A stretch of DNA of 64,000 nt from Thalassospira profundimaris. GTDB lineage: Bacteria > Pseudomonadota > Alphaproteobacteria > Rhodospirillales > Thalassospiraceae. Below the pieces are notes generated by a model, which was not told the origin of the DNA, did no database searches, and saw only the letters and a program-made list of their open reading frames with translations. Position 1 is the first letter of the stretch; each line of letters begins with the position of its first letter. The translations under genes and the position numbers were made by a program. The stretch is taken from the NCBI RefSeq assembly GCF_003326675.1, contig NZ_JPWF01000002.1, forward strand, positions 310,001-374,000, given 5' to 3'. This document shows positions 46,417 through 55,744 of this stretch, piece after piece.

Positions 46417-46428
46417 TGACAATTGTCA
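46417..46428. promoter_or_regulatory. 12-bp palindrome between two divergent antiporter genes
   Basis: TGACAATTGTCA, perfect, 97 bases before the Ca/Na antiporter start. Candidate operator. The remainder of the 299-base gap (46321-46619) shows AT-rich sequence near 46561-46600 and no gene. Confidence 0.3.
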
Positions 46429-46619
46429 CACCACCCGGCGTAACAGCATCGCTGCGCCCTAGGAAAATTAGGCAATTGCGGCTTTGAAATAGATCAATTC
46501 CAAACGTGTAAATTGCAAGTGCAGGAAAAATTTCCACAGGACGGACACCCCGGTTTCCGCTATCCTTTTAATCTCGTTATTTTCAAATATTTATCTGCTT
46601 TGCCGGATTGATTCTGACC

Positions 46620-48608
46620 ATGCATCACAGCGTCCTGTTCGAGCTGTTTCTGATCCTGACTGCGGCGGTTGTCGCGGTACCCATTGCGCATCGGCTGCGC
46701 GCCAATTCAATTATCGGCTTTCTGATTGGCGGTTTTTGCATCGGTCCGTTCGGGTTCGGATTAATTACCGAACGCGAAGATATTTCGACCGTCGCCGAAC
46801 TCGGTGTCGTGTTCCTGCTGTTTATGATCGGCCTTGAACTGTCGCGGGAACGGTTGCGCGTCATCGGGGGACGATTTGCAGCCTTGGGGCTGTTACAGAT
46901 TCTGGTCTCGATGGCCGCCATCATGGGGGTTCTGGCCCTGCTGGATTTGCCCTTGGCGACGTCGCTTGTAATTGCCGGGGCGCTGGCATTGTCTTCGACC
47001 GCCATCATTCTTAAGCAGCTTTCTGATGACCGGCAGCTTAATACCCGGTTTGGTCGTGCCGCCCTTGCCATCCTGCTGGTTCAGGACGTGGCGGTTGGCC
47101 CGTTCCTTATTATGGTGCAGGCCGCCGGCGATGCCGGAACAGAAACCAGCCCCTGGATCAGTATCCTGCTTGGATTTGGCTCGGTCGCCTTGCTGCTGGT
47201 TCTCGGCCGCTATTTGCTTCCAACCCTGTTTCGCTATATCGCGTCACTCAAAAACCCGGAACTGTTTGCCATTGGCACACTGTTTGTGGTTCTGGCCGCC
47301 AGCACCCTGACCGAAGTTTCCGGGCTGTCGATGGCGCTGGGTGCCTTTATCGCCGGTGTGATGCTTGCCGAAACTGAATTCCGCCATCAGATCGAAGCCG
47401 ACATCGCGCCATTTCGTGGCGTATTCCTGTCGCTGTTCTTTATGTCGGTTGGTATGTCGGTTAATGCCAATGTCGTCATTGATCAGCTTGGCAGCGTGAT
47501 CCTGTGGTTGATCGGGTTACTGATCATCAAGACGGCTGTTCTGTATTTTCTGTCGCGTGCCGTTCAGTTTGAACGCGGTTCCGCGGTCCGGGTCGCCATG
47601 AGCCTGGCCGCCGGTGGCGAGTTTGCCTTTGTCATGTTCGCCCTTGCCGCCCAGAACGGTGCCATCCCGCGTGATCTTGCCGCCATGCTGATCCCGGTGG
47701 TTGCCATTTCCATGGCCCTAACACCGACCCTGATCAACCTTGGTCACAAGATTGAGGAAAAACTCCATCCCAAGGAAGATGATCAGCTTGGTCCGATTTC
47801 AGATGAAACCGATGGCATTCACCAGCATGTCCTTGTGATCGGAAGTGGCCGCGTTGGCCGCGTTCTGGCGCGCCTTCTTAAAACCCGCGACATCCCCTTC
47901 ATCGTGCTTGATAGCGATGCCCAGCAAGTATCGCGCGGCCGTGCCGAAGGATTGCCGGTTTTCTTCGCCGATGGTTCACGCCCCGAAACATTCCGTGCTG
48001 CCCATACCGACGAAGCCCGCATTGCCGTTGTGGCCATGGGCAATCCCCATGCAACGGAAAAAACCGTGGCACTTTTGCGCCAGCATTATCCGCATCTGAA
48101 AATCTTTGCCCGTGCGCAGGACATCACCCATATCGGTCCCCTGTCCCGCAGCGGCGCGGATGCTGCCATTCCAGAGGTTCTTGAAACAGGTCTTCGGCTT
48201 TCGGACCATGTTCTGTCGGCTTGTGATGTCCCGCAGGAAGATATCGATGCCGAAATCGCCAAGTTCCGCCGTGCAGATATGTTGTTGATGAACGAGTTGG
48301 CCCCGCGAACCCAACGTAAAAAGGTCCCGGAGGCCCCTGTCACGGCACCCGAACCCCCGGAAACAACAATCCCAACGCCGACTGAGGCCCAACCGGTGCC
48401 GGATACCAAACCGGCGAAGGCAACAGCCCGAAAGCCGGCCACACGAACCGCAGCAAAGAAAACCACGTCCCGCAGGACCGCGACCAAAACGGCAGCAACC
48501 AAGAAAACACCGGCGCGCAAGGCACCAGCCAAAGCGGCCTCCACCAAGAAATCAACTTCGCCAAGCCCAAGCCGGACCAGCAAGACGACGCCCAAAGACG
48601 ACAGTTAA
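46620..48608 (+). CDS. CPA2 monovalent cation:proton antiporter with histone-like tail
   Basis: Kef/Ybal-type antiporter, 662 residues. Membrane domain about 1 to 385 with RLRANSIIGFLIGGFCIGPFG, GVVFLLFMIGLELS and ALSSTAIILKQL; regulatory TrkA-N domain about 400 to 520 (HQHVLVIGSGRVGRVLARLL, VVAMGNPHATEKTVALLRQ), binding NAD(H) or similar. The tail from about residue 597 is almost only Lys, Ala, Thr, Arg, Pro and Ser in short repeats (ARKPATRTAAKKTTSRRT), like histone H1 C-terminal tails; it is cytosolic and could bind nucleic acid or acidic lipid. ATG 46620 begins at the conserved start; an in-frame TTG at 46608 is possible. Confidence 0.9.
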   Translation: MHHSVLFELFLILTAAVVAVPIAHRLRANSIIGFLIGGFCIGPFGFGLITEREDISTVAELGVVFLLFMIGLELSRERLRVIGGRFAALGLLQILVSMAAIMGVLALLDLPLATSLVIAGALALSSTAIILKQLSDDRQLNTRFGRAALAILLVQDVAVGPFLIMVQAAGDAGTETSPWISILLGFGSVALLLVLGRYLLPTLFRYIASLKNPELFAIGTLFVVLAASTLTEVSGLSMALGAFIAGVMLAETEFRHQIEADIAPFRGVFLSLFFMSVGMSVNANVVIDQLGSVILWLIGLLIIKTAVLYFLSRAVQFERGSAVRVAMSLAAGGEFAFVMFALAAQNGAIPRDLAAMLIPVVAISMALTPTLINLGHKIEEKLHPKEDDQLGPISDETDGIHQHVLVIGSGRVGRVLARLLKTRDIPFIVLDSDAQQVSRGRAEGLPVFFADGSRPETFRAAHTDEARIAVVAMGNPHATEKTVALLRQHYPHLKIFARAQDITHIGPLSRSGADAAIPEVLETGLRLSDHVLSACDVPQEDIDAEIAKFRRADMLLMNELAPRTQRKKVPEAPVTAPEPPETTIPTPTEAQPVPDTKPAKATARKPATRTAAKKTTSRRTATKTAATKKTPARKAPAKAASTKKSTSPSPSRTSKTTPKDDS

Positions 48609-48611
48609 ATG

Positions 48612-48650
48612 CAAAACCCCCGCTACCATCGGCAACGGGGGTTTTGTTTA
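48612..48650. terminator. Bidirectional terminator between antiporter and phoB
   Basis: CAAAACCCCCG (48612-48622), 13-base loop, CGGGGGTTTTG (48636-48646) followed by TTTA; both strands have suitable tails. Confidence 0.85.
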
Positions 48651-48681
48651 TCTGAGATCCGGCAAACTATCCTTGGTCGGA

Positions 48682-49380
48682 TCAGGCCGCCGTTTCGGAA
48701 TCAAGCGCATAACCGGCTGCGCGCACGGTACGAATGATGTCGCGGGTACCCTTGACGTCGTTCAATGCCTTGCGCAAGCGACGGATATGGACATCAACCG
48801 TACGGGTTTCGACATAAATGTTCGGTCCCCAAACAGCATTCAAAAGCTGCTCGCGGGAGAAAACACGTCCCGGATGTTCAAGGAAATAGCGCAGAAGACG
48901 GAATTCGGTCGGTCCAAGATGGATGGCCTTGCCATTGCGGCTGACACGGTGGGCGGCAAGATCCATTTCGATATCGGAATAGACCAACTGCCCTTGTGGT
49001 TGCGCCGGGCCAGATCGACGCAGCAACGCACGAATTCGCGCCAGCAATTCGCCAATCGCAAACGGCTTGGTCACATAATCATCGGCACCGGTATCAAGAC
49101 CGCGGATACGATCGCCTTCTTCGCCACGTGCTGTCACCATGATCACCGGCAAATCGCGGCTTTCCGGTTTACGACGGATCTGACGGCAAACCTCGATCCC
49201 CGACATCACCGGCAGCATCCAGTCCAGAAGGACAAGATCAACATGCGTTTCAGCAAGGATTTTCAACGCTTCGTCACCGTCACCGGCTTCGACTACCTGC
49301 ATCCCCTCGCGTTCGAGGTTGTAGCGCAACATGGTTACGATTGCAGCTTCGTCCTCGACGATAAGAACCGTTGGGTCCAT
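48682..49380 (-). CDS. phoB: Phosphate regulon response regulator PhoB
   Basis: OmpR-type response regulator, 232 residues. Receiver domain 1 to 120 with phosphoacceptor Asp53 (LVLLDWMLPVMSG), acidic pair Glu9-Asp10 and Lys in DYVTKPF; DNA-binding winged helix with GPTEFRLLRYFLEHPGRVFS and VDVHIRRLRKAL. The WMLP after the Asp is typical of PhoB. It is the last gene of the pst-pho series; the sensor kinase gene phoR is not in the window. Confidence 0.95.
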   Translation of the reverse strand: MDPTVLIVEDEAAIVTMLRYNLEREGMQVVEAGDGDEALKILAETHVDLVLLDWMLPVMSGIEVCRQIRRKPESRDLPVIMVTARGEEGDRIRGLDTGADDYVTKPFAIGELLARIRALLRRSGPAQPQGQLVYSDIEMDLAAHRVSRNGKAIHLGPTEFRLLRYFLEHPGRVFSREQLLNAVWGPNIYVETRTVDVHIRRLRKALNDVKGTRDIIRTVRAAGYALDSETAA

Positions 49381-49397
49381 CTTCCTATGCTCCAGTG

Positions 49398-50120
49398 TCA
49401 GTCATTCGGTTCGACAACAGCAAAGTTTGCTGCGTCGTTTTTTGGCCGGTCAATTGCCGGCAGGTCTTCGCCTTTGATCCGGTAATAGATCGTCTCGGCG
49501 ATATTGGTTGCGTGATCGCCAATACGTTCGATGTTCTTGGCGATGAACAGCATATGGGTCGATGCCGTGATGTTGCGCGGATCTTCCATCATGTAGGTCA
49601 GCAATTCGCGGAACAGCGAATTGTACATATCGTCGACTTCCTGATCGCGTGCCCAGACCCGTTCGGCCTTTTCCGCGTCGCCTTCGATATAGGCATCCAG
49701 AACGTCCTTGATGATTTCCTGGGCCAGTTTGCCCATATTCGGGATCACCTGAACCGGACGGATCGGCGGGATCTGGTTCAAAACCTGGGCGCGCTTGGCA
49801 ATGTTTTTCGCAAGATCCCCAATACGTTCCAGATCATTCGACAGTTTCAGGGCCGTAACGACCTGACGCAGGTCATCGGCCATCGGCTGGCGCAGGGCCA
49901 GAAGACGAACCGCGAAATCCTGAACTTCCTGTTCAAGTACGTCGATGCGCTGATCCGAAAGGATGACTTTCTCGGCCAGTTCGGAATCGCGCTTTACAAT
50001 CGAGCGGATCGCAGAGATCAGCTGACTTTCTGCAAGCCCGCCCATCTGCGAGATAATGTTGTTCAGACGGGTCAATTCTTCGTCGAACGAACTTACGATA
50101 TGAGTTTTGTCGTCAGCCAT
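49398..50120 (-). CDS. phoU: Phosphate signalling protein PhoU
   Basis: All-helical regulator, 240 residues, of two PhoU repeats that links the PstSCAB transporter to PhoR/PhoB signalling. SSFDEELTRLNNIISQMGGLAE starts the first repeat (shown in part: FDEELTRLNNIISQMG), with LRQVVTALKLSNDLERIGDLA; the second ends in HMLFIAKNIERIGDHATNIAE. The paired E/DxxxD metal motifs (LERIGD, IERIGD) are intact. Between pstB and phoB with short gaps, so one operon. Confidence 0.96.
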   Translation of the reverse strand: MADDKTHIVSSFDEELTRLNNIISQMGGLAESQLISAIRSIVKRDSELAEKVILSDQRIDVLEQEVQDFAVRLLALRQPMADDLRQVVTALKLSNDLERIGDLAKNIAKRAQVLNQIPPIRPVQVIPNMGKLAQEIIKDVLDAYIEGDAEKAERVWARDQEVDDMYNSLFRELLTYMMEDPRNITASTHMLFIAKNIERIGDHATNIAETIYYRIKGEDLPAIDRPKNDAANFAVVEPND

Positions 50121-50146
50121 TTATGCGTTCTCCTCGTGCCGTCGGC

Positions 50147-50950
50147 TTAACCGAAACGACCGGTAATATAACCCTTGGTGCGCTCGTCTTTCGGGTTGGT
50201 GAAGATCTGATCGGTTTCACCAACTTCTACCAGCTTGCCAAGGTGGAAGAATGCGGTCCGCTGCGATACACGGGCGGCCTGCTGCATGGAGTGCGTCACG
50301 ATCACGATCGTGTAGTTCGAACGCAGCTCGTCAATCAGCTCTTCAACCTTTGCCGTGGCAATCGGATCCAGTGCCGAGCACGGCTCGTCCATCAGAATGA
50401 CTTCCGGGCTGACAGCAACCGCACGCGCTATGCAAAGACGCTGCTGCTGGCCACCGGAAAGGCCGGTCGCCGGGGACTGAAGACGGTCTTTGACTTCTTT
50501 AAGAAGACCAGCCCGTTCAAGCGAGGTCATGACGATTTCATCAAGCTCGTCACGCGAATTGACCAGACCATGAATACGTGGGCCATAGGCCACATTGTCA
50601 TAGATCGATTTAGGGAACGGGTTCGGTTTCTGGAACACCATGCCGATGCGTGCACGCAACTGAACAACGTCGATATGCTTGTCATAGATATCGCGGTTAT
50701 CAAGCGTCACCTTGCCATTGATAGTCACACCGTCAATCGTATCATTCATGCGGTTCAGGCACCGCAGGAAGGTTGACTTGCCACAACCGGACGGACCGAT
50801 CAGCGCGGTTACCTGGCGTTCAACGATATCAAGATTGACGTCAAACAGCGCCTGGTTATCGCTATAGAAAAGATTAAGGTCACGGGCCGTCATTTTCGGG
50901 CTTGCGACCGACGGCTCTGCCGTCATTGCGCTCTGGGATACAGCAGCCAT
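50147..50950 (-). CDS. pstB: Phosphate ABC transporter ATPase
   Basis: 267-residue ATPase of the high-affinity phosphate importer. Walker [21 protein letters not shown]-loop [16 protein letters not shown], signature [14 protein letters not shown], Walker [14 protein letters not shown] and switch THSMQQA; all diagnostic for PstB. I start at ATG 50950, one base after the pstA stop; the reading frame is open 16 codons further into pstA but those residues are not conserved. The first 20 residues are a short variable leader. Confidence 0.96.
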   Translation of the reverse strand: MAAVSQSAMTAEPSVASPKMTARDLNLFYSDNQALFDVNLDIVERQVTALIGPSGCGKSTFLRCLNRMNDTIDGVTINGKVTLDNRDIYDKHIDVVQLRARIGMVFQKPNPFPKSIYDNVAYGPRIHGLVNSRDELDEIVMTSLERAGLLKEVKDRLQSPATGLSGGQQQRLCIARAVAVSPEVILMDEPCSALDPIATAKVEELIDELRSNYTIVIVTHSMQQAARVSQRTAFFHLGKLVEVGETDQIFTNPKDERTKGYITGRFG

Positions 50951-50951
50951 T

Positions 50952-52301
50952 TTACCACTTCCGTTCAAATTTTTTGCGCAGATACACAGCCAGTCCATTC
51001 ATCAGGATCAGGAAGGCCAGCAACACCATAATCGCCGCCGAGGTTTTCTCGACAAAGGCACGTTCCGGGCTGTCTGCCCACAGATAGATCTGGACCGGCA
51101 GAACTGTCGCCGGATCAAGTGCACCACCCGGAATATCAACGATGAAGGCCACCATCCCGATCATCAGAAGCGGGGCAGTTTCACCAAGGGCCTGCGCCAT
51201 ACCGATGATCGTACCGGTCAGGATGCCTGGCATTGCCAGCGGCAACACATGGTGGGTCACTGTCTGAACCGGGGATGCGCCAAGACCAAGGGCAGCCTGA
51301 CGGATTGAAGGCGGAACCGCCTTGATCGCTGCACGCGATGCAATGATGATCGTCGGCAAGGTCATCAGAGCCAGCGTCAAACCACCAACAACCGGGGCCG
51401 AACGCGGCAGATGCATGACATTGAGATAAACCTCAAGACCGAGCAGACCGAACACAATCGACGGAACAGCGGCAAGGTTGTTGATATTAACCTCGACAAT
51501 CGTCGTGAACCGGTTCTTCGGTGCGAATTCTTCCAGATAAACCGCGGCCAGGACACCAATCGGGAAGGACAGGAACAGGGTAACAAGCAGGGTATAGAAT
51601 GACCCGACCGCAGCCCCCCAAATCCCGGCAAGTTCCGGTTCGCGGGAATCACCACTGGTAAAGAAGCGTGAATGGAATTTCTTTTCCACCGCGCCGTCAC
51701 TGACCAGCGCGTCATACCAGCCGATTTCCTTGTCATTCAGGCGACGGCTGCCTTCATCAACATTGGCATCGATATAGCCCTTGTTGAGCATGTCGAAATC
51801 GTCACCCGAAATCAGCCAGATCTTGCGCGTCTGACCAATCAGGTTCGGGTTTTCCATGACACGTTCACGCAAGTCATAGGACGCCCCGCCCGAAACAACG
51901 CCATACAGGTCGCGTTTGTCGCGACGGTCCGTGACGTCCGGGAAACGTGCAAGCAACGCCTTTTTGATCAGGTCATCGAAATTGGCCTTGCCGATAACTG
52001 CGGGATCCCCCGTGCCATTCGGATCGATCTCGGCCGGATCAAAATTGATTTCAAGCTGAACATAAGTCTGGAAAAACGCGGTATAGCCCTTGGAGCCAAT
52101 CGAGAATGCCAGAACAAACAGGGCCAGAAGCGCAACACCGATTGCGCTCAGTCCATAGATTTTGAAACGACGTTCAGCGGCGTAACGTTTTTTGATGTTA
52201 CGTGCGATCTTCGGGCTGTCCCAATCAACGGGCTTCTGCACCTTGTCCGAGATCACCTTTGCTGCGGCTCTATCTTCCATGAGGGATGCCATATCAGTCA
52301 T
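50952..52301 (-). CDS. pstA: Phosphate ABC transporter permease PstA
   Basis: Inner-membrane permease, 449 residues, longer than the 280 to 300 of enterobacterial PstA because of an N-terminal DUF3333-type region: one helix ([19 protein letters not shown]) and a periplasmic part of about 150 residues, normal in alphaproteobacteria. The transport domain has [35 protein letters not shown], and the coupling loop [22 protein letters not shown]. The start overlaps the pstC end by 8 bases; ATG 52292 would avoid overlap. Confidence 0.95.
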   Translation of the reverse strand: MTDMASLMEDRAAAKVISDKVQKPVDWDSPKIARNIKKRYAAERRFKIYGLSAIGVALLALFVLAFSIGSKGYTAFFQTYVQLEINFDPAEIDPNGTGDPAVIGKANFDDLIKKALLARFPDVTDRRDKRDLYGVVSGGASYDLRERVMENPNLIGQTRKIWLISGDDFDMLNKGYIDANVDEGSRRLNDKEIGWYDALVSDGAVEKKFHSRFFTSGDSREPELAGIWGAAVGSFYTLLVTLFLSFPIGVLAAVYLEEFAPKNRFTTIVEVNINNLAAVPSIVFGLLGLEVYLNVMHLPRSAPVVGGLTLALMTLPTIIIASRAAIKAVPPSIRQAALGLGASPVQTVTHHVLPLAMPGILTGTIIGMAQALGETAPLLMIGMVAFIVDIPGGALDPATVLPVQIYLWADSPERAFVEKTSAAIMVLLAFLILMNGLAVYLRKKFERKW

Positions 52302-53673
52302 ATTTCTCGCGATACTTCTGAACTACCTTAAGGGCAAATACGTTCAAGCCCAAGGTGACAAGGAAAAGAACCAGCCCCAACGCAAAGGCCGATAGGGTTT
52401 TCGCACTGTCAAATTCCTGGTCACCCACCAGAAGGGTTACGATTTGAACAGTCACGGTGGTCACGGCCTGAAGCGGGTTAACCGTCATGTTGGCAGCAAG
52501 ACCAGCCGCCATCACCACGATCATGGTTTCACCAATCGCACGCGACACCGCCAAAAGAACCGCACCGACGATACCGGGCAATGCTGCCGGGAAAATCACG
52601 TGGCGGATGGTTTCGGATTTGGTAGCCCCCAAACCGTACGAACCGTCACGCAGGGATTTCGGCACCTGCGACATCACGTCATCAGACAGCGACGATACGA
52701 ACGGGATGATCATTACGCCCATGACCAGGCCCGCAGCCAGCGCACTTTCGGAACTGACATCAAGACCAAGCACCGCACCGTTATTGCGCAGGAACGGCGC
52801 AACGGTCAGGGCCGCAAAGAAGCCGTAAACAACTGTCGGAACACCGGCCAGAATTTCCAGTGCAGGTTTGGCAACCGCACGGAATTTCGGTGATGCATAT
52901 TCGCCCATATAAATGGCCGAGAACAAACCGACAGGAACCGCAACACACATCGCAATGATGGTGATCAGAAGCGTACCGACAAACAGCGGGATCGCACCAA
53001 ACGCGCCTTCCGATGCAACCTGGTCTGCACGGATTGCGGTTTGCGGGCTCCATTCAAGACCAAACAGGAATTCAACCGGGCTGATCTTGCTAAAGAAGTG
53101 TAGTGCTTCGAACAGAAGCGAAAAGACAATACCAACCGTCGACAGGATCGCGATGGCCGAACAGGCAATCATCATCCAGCGGAAAATGCGTTCGACATTA
53201 TTACGTGCGCGCAGTTCCGCCGAGATTTTGCGATAGGAAAGAGATACGCCCAGAACCGAACCGCTCAGCATCACGACAATCATCGCCGCATTGGCAATGG
53301 TCTGCAAATTCGCCAGACGCTGTCCAGCATCGATAACTTCGGGCACAACATTCAGGTGCTGTCCGTTACCGGCTGCGATCAGCGAAATACTGTTCAGCGC
53401 AAGTGACAGTTGTCCGGCATCACCGGTAATTTCGGCAGGCAGTTCGGAAATGATCATCGCTTGGATGATCGATCCCTGAAGCGAATGCCAGACAAGCAAC
53501 AGCAACAATGCAGGCAGGCCGCACCACAGGGCCACATAGGTCCCGTAATGAGCCGGAAGAGAATGGAGGTTACTGTACCGTCCACCCGAAAGGGCCACGG
53601 CCCGCTGGCGTCCGAAATAGAAGGACAAAGCACAAAGTGCCGCAACCGCGAGCAACAGGAAAGACAGGGACAT
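52294..53673 (-). CDS. pstC: Phosphate ABC transporter permease PstC
   Basis: Inner-membrane permease, 459 residues, with an N-terminal alphaproteobacterial extension (two helices and a periplasmic loop) before the BPD domain. First helix LSFLLLAVAALCALSFYFG; later LFVGTLLITIIAMCVAVPVG, LEILAGVPTVVYGFFAALTV and the coupling loop GATKSETIRHVIFPAALPGIVG. Pairs with PstA. It is separated from pstS by a 134-base gap containing a hairpin that may lower downstream transcription relative to pstS. Confidence 0.95.
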   Translation of the reverse strand: MSLSFLLLAVAALCALSFYFGRQRAVALSGGRYSNLHSLPAHYGTYVALWCGLPALLLLLVWHSLQGSIIQAMIISELPAEITGDAGQLSLALNSISLIAAGNGQHLNVVPEVIDAGQRLANLQTIANAAMIVVMLSGSVLGVSLSYRKISAELRARNNVERIFRWMMIACSAIAILSTVGIVFSLLFEALHFFSKISPVEFLFGLEWSPQTAIRADQVASEGAFGAIPLFVGTLLITIIAMCVAVPVGLFSAIYMGEYASPKFRAVAKPALEILAGVPTVVYGFFAALTVAPFLRNNGAVLGLDVSSESALAAGLVMGVMIIPFVSSLSDDVMSQVPKSLRDGSYGLGATKSETIRHVIFPAALPGIVGAVLLAVSRAIGETMIVVMAAGLAANMTVNPLQAVTTVTVQIVTLLVGDQEFDSAKTLSAFALGLVLFLVTLGLNVFALKVVQKYREKYD

Positions 53674-53761
53674 TCCGCTAAATCCGTTTGTCAGGTGAGC
53701 CTGTAGGAATCAGATGAGAGGCCAATAGGACAAAAACAATAAATAAATCAAGCAAGGAAAC

Positions 53762-53796
53762 AAAGAAACCGATGGCAGCATTCGCCGCCATCGGTT
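53762..53796 (-). terminator. Hairpin after pstS (attenuating terminator)
   Basis: AACCGATGGC (53767-53776), 10-base loop, GCCATCGGTT (53787-53796), perfect 10-bp stem just past the pstS stop, followed on the minus strand by TTCTTTGTTTCC. The broken T-run suggests partial read-through into pstC, giving more PstS than permease. Confidence 0.75.
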
Positions 53797-53807
53797 GAAA
53801 GATCGCG

Positions 53808-54839
53808 TTACATGCTCAGCGGAGCAAGGTTGGTCGCAGCATTGCGAACTGCTTCGCGCTCAGCTGCATCCATCGGGATGAGGCCACGGTCAGCAAGGTA
53901 ACCTTCGTCACCGAAAGCTTTTTCCGAGGTGAACTCAGCCAGGTATTCTTTCATGCCCGGGATGGTGCCGACGTGTGCGTTCTTTACGTAGAAGTAAAGC
54001 GAACGGGAAACCGGATACTCACCAGCAGAGATCGCTTCGAAGGTCGGCGAAACGCCTTCGATTTTCGAGCCCTGAAGCTTGTCACCATTCTGGTCAAGGA
54101 AGGAGAAACCGAAGATGCCAAGTGCATCGTGGTTTGCTTCGAGTTTCTGAACGATCAGGTTGTCGTTCTCGCCAGCTTCAACATAGGCACCGTCTTCACG
54201 AACGCCAGCGCAGACAGCTTTGTGCTGATCTTTGTTGGAGTCTTTAAGTGCTTTGATAGCCGGGAACGAGTTGCAAGCTTCTTCGAGTACCAGCTCGGTG
54301 AAGGCATCACGGGTACCGGAGGTCGGGGGCGGGCCAAGAACTTCGATTTTGATGTTCGGCAGGCTCGGATCGATTTCCGACCAGGTGGTGTAGAAGTTAT
54401 CAACCAGCGAGTTGCCGTCTTTGGAAGGAACGGTTTTCGCCAGTGCCAGGAAGATCTGTTCTTTGGTCAGATCGATTTCCGGTGCTTCGTTCGAGTTCGA
54501 CAGAACGATACCATCGTAACCGACTTTAACTTCGGTAACTTCGGCAATGCCGTTCTTTGCGCAAGTTTCAACTTCCGACTTCTTGATGCGACGCGAAGCG
54601 TTGGTGATGTCCGGATGCTGTTCGCCAACACCGGCGCAGAACAGCTTCAGACCACCGCCAGAACCGGTTGATTCAATAACCGGCGTTTTGAAAGAGGTGG
54701 TTTTACCGAATTCTTCTGCAACTGCGGTTGCAAACGGGAAAACGGTGGACGAACCAACGATACGAATCTGGTCACGTGCCTGGGCAGCGCCAGCAAAGGC
54801 AACGCTCATCAGCGCCGCAACAGCAAGAGTCTTCTTCAT
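53808..54839 (-). CDS. pstS: Phosphate-binding periplasmic protein PstS
   Basis: High-affinity phosphate-binding protein, 343 residues. Sec signal peptide KKTLAVAALMSVAFAGAAQA with cleavage before RDQ. Phosphate-site motifs: IVGSSTVFPFATAVAEEFG, VIESTGSGGGLKLFC, and GPPPTSGTRDAF. The protein's codon use (GTT, GAA, CGT-rich) is that of a highly expressed gene. GGGGA precedes the ATG at 54839. First gene of the pst-pho series, under a probable PhoB box. Confidence 0.96.
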   Translation of the reverse strand: MKKTLAVAALMSVAFAGAAQARDQIRIVGSSTVFPFATAVAEEFGKTTSFKTPVIESTGSGGGLKLFCAGVGEQHPDITNASRRIKKSEVETCAKNGIAEVTEVKVGYDGIVLSNSNEAPEIDLTKEQIFLALAKTVPSKDGNSLVDNFYTTWSEIDPSLPNIKIEVLGPPPTSGTRDAFTELVLEEACNSFPAIKALKDSNKDQHKAVCAGVREDGAYVEAGENDNLIVQKLEANHDALGIFGFSFLDQNGDKLQGSKIEGVSPTFEAISAGEYPVSRSLYFYVKNAHVGTIPGMKEYLAEFTSEKAFGDEGYLADRGLIPMDAAEREAVRNAATNLAPLSM

Positions 54840-54922
54840 GGTATATTCCCCAATGGTTGTTCCACTTCGGAACGGTGCAACGATCTGCGAGGCGGACTCT
54901 ACCGCTGGGTGCTTACGGTATT

Positions 54923-54951
54923 GTGTCGCTTTTGTTAACGTTATGTGACAA
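54923..54951 (-). promoter_or_regulatory. Pho-box-like direct repeats upstream of pstS
   Basis: On the minus strand three 7-mers occur at an 11-base period: TTGTCAC, CGTTAAC, GCGACAC, separated by ATAA and AAAA. The first matches the CTGTCAC half-site at 6 of 7 positions, the other two at 4. TACCGT, 10 bases or so further on, could be the -10. Confidence 0.45.
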
Positions 54952-55077
54952 CGTATCAGAGCAGTAAAAACGCGGTGCTTTATGATTATTTTTCAAATCA
55001 TTAGATGATTTTCGCCCTTGTCCGAAAAAGGGGAATTTCATCCTGTTTTCAGGCTGAAACGACCTGATTGCGACGGA

Positions 55078-55096
55078 CTGTAACAAAAACTGTCAC
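55078..55096 (+). promoter_or_regulatory. Pho-box-like pair upstream of a small unknown gene
   Basis: CTGTAAC-AAAAA-CTGTCAC: two good half-sites, but at 12-base instead of the usual 11-base period. It lies 159 bases before the gene at 55255 and on the far side of the gap from pstS. Confidence 0.35.
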
Positions 55097-55254
55097 ATAT
55101 ACTGGTCCCTGCCGAACTGTGGCGGCGGTCCCATAGACCCATTGCGGATTTATCCCCCCGCCCCTTTACATCCGGGTCATTCCACGCAACTGTGAAAGAC
55201 AGGGACAGCAACAGGCTGCATCATCCCTGATGCAGCCATAATCAGGAGAACAAC

Positions 55255-55554
55255 ATGAGCAACGCGTCGATTGACGAGATTCAGCAACTGATCCAGAAGC
55301 TGTCGGGCGAACTTGGTGAAATGTCCGAGGCGGCCTCTCGGCATATCGATGACCTGCATGTTGCCGTCAATAATGTGGCATCCCACGTTCTGGCCATCGA
55401 AGCCATTCTGGCCCTTGTTGCCCAGAAGGTCGAAATTGATGACGCCGCAGCCATCGAGTGGATTCGCGACAAAACCGCTGCTTATTCCGAGGATAGCTCC
55501 GAAGGTTCCGCTGCCGAAGGCATCGCACAAAGCCTTCTTGGCAAGGAAGTTTGA
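55255..55554 (+). CDS. Small helical protein of unknown function
   Basis: A 99-residue acidic protein that I cannot assign. AGGAGAACAAC before the ATG is a strong ribosome site (AGGAG, 6 bases away), so it is probably real. The sequence is helical with heptad-like hydrophobics (IDEIQQLIQKLSGELGEMSE, HIDDLHVAVNNVASHVLAIE) and ends in a Ser/Glu/Gly-rich tail; no Cys, no signal, no membrane segment. Stands alone between pstS (divergent) and the glc operon (convergent), with a terminator after it. Confidence 0.75.
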   Translation: MSNASIDEIQQLIQKLSGELGEMSEAASRHIDDLHVAVNNVASHVLAIEAILALVAQKVEIDDAAAIEWIRDKTAAYSEDSSEGSAAEGIAQSLLGKEV

Positions 55555-55682
55555 TCCCATACTTTATCGGGTATCTGGGTCGGGTATCGGGCAAGAACGG
55601 ACGCGCTTCGAAGTCCAGCAGCGCACATCCATAACCCGGCAAGCAGCCTGTAAGCTGGTGAATCCTCAATCGCTGACAATAA

Positions 55683-55711
55683 AAAAGACGGCAGGAAATC
55701 TGCCGTCTTTT
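55683..55711. terminator. Bidirectional terminator between small gene and glcF
   Basis: AAAAGACGGCAG (55683-55694), 5-base loop, CTGCCGTCTTTT (55700-55711), perfect 12-bp stem with A and T flanks. Confidence 0.92.
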
Positions 55712-55744
55712 GTGTTTTTGTCCACATAGAACGAAGGTCTTGGG

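Larger units (their letters stand above)
54840..55254. other. 415-base divergent gap with phosphate-control elements
   Basis: No gene seen. It holds the pstS-side Pho-box-like repeats (54923-54951), a second Pho-like pair (55078-55096), and a 17-base inverted repeat AAATCAT-tag-ATGATTT (54995-55011). Confidence 0.5.
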
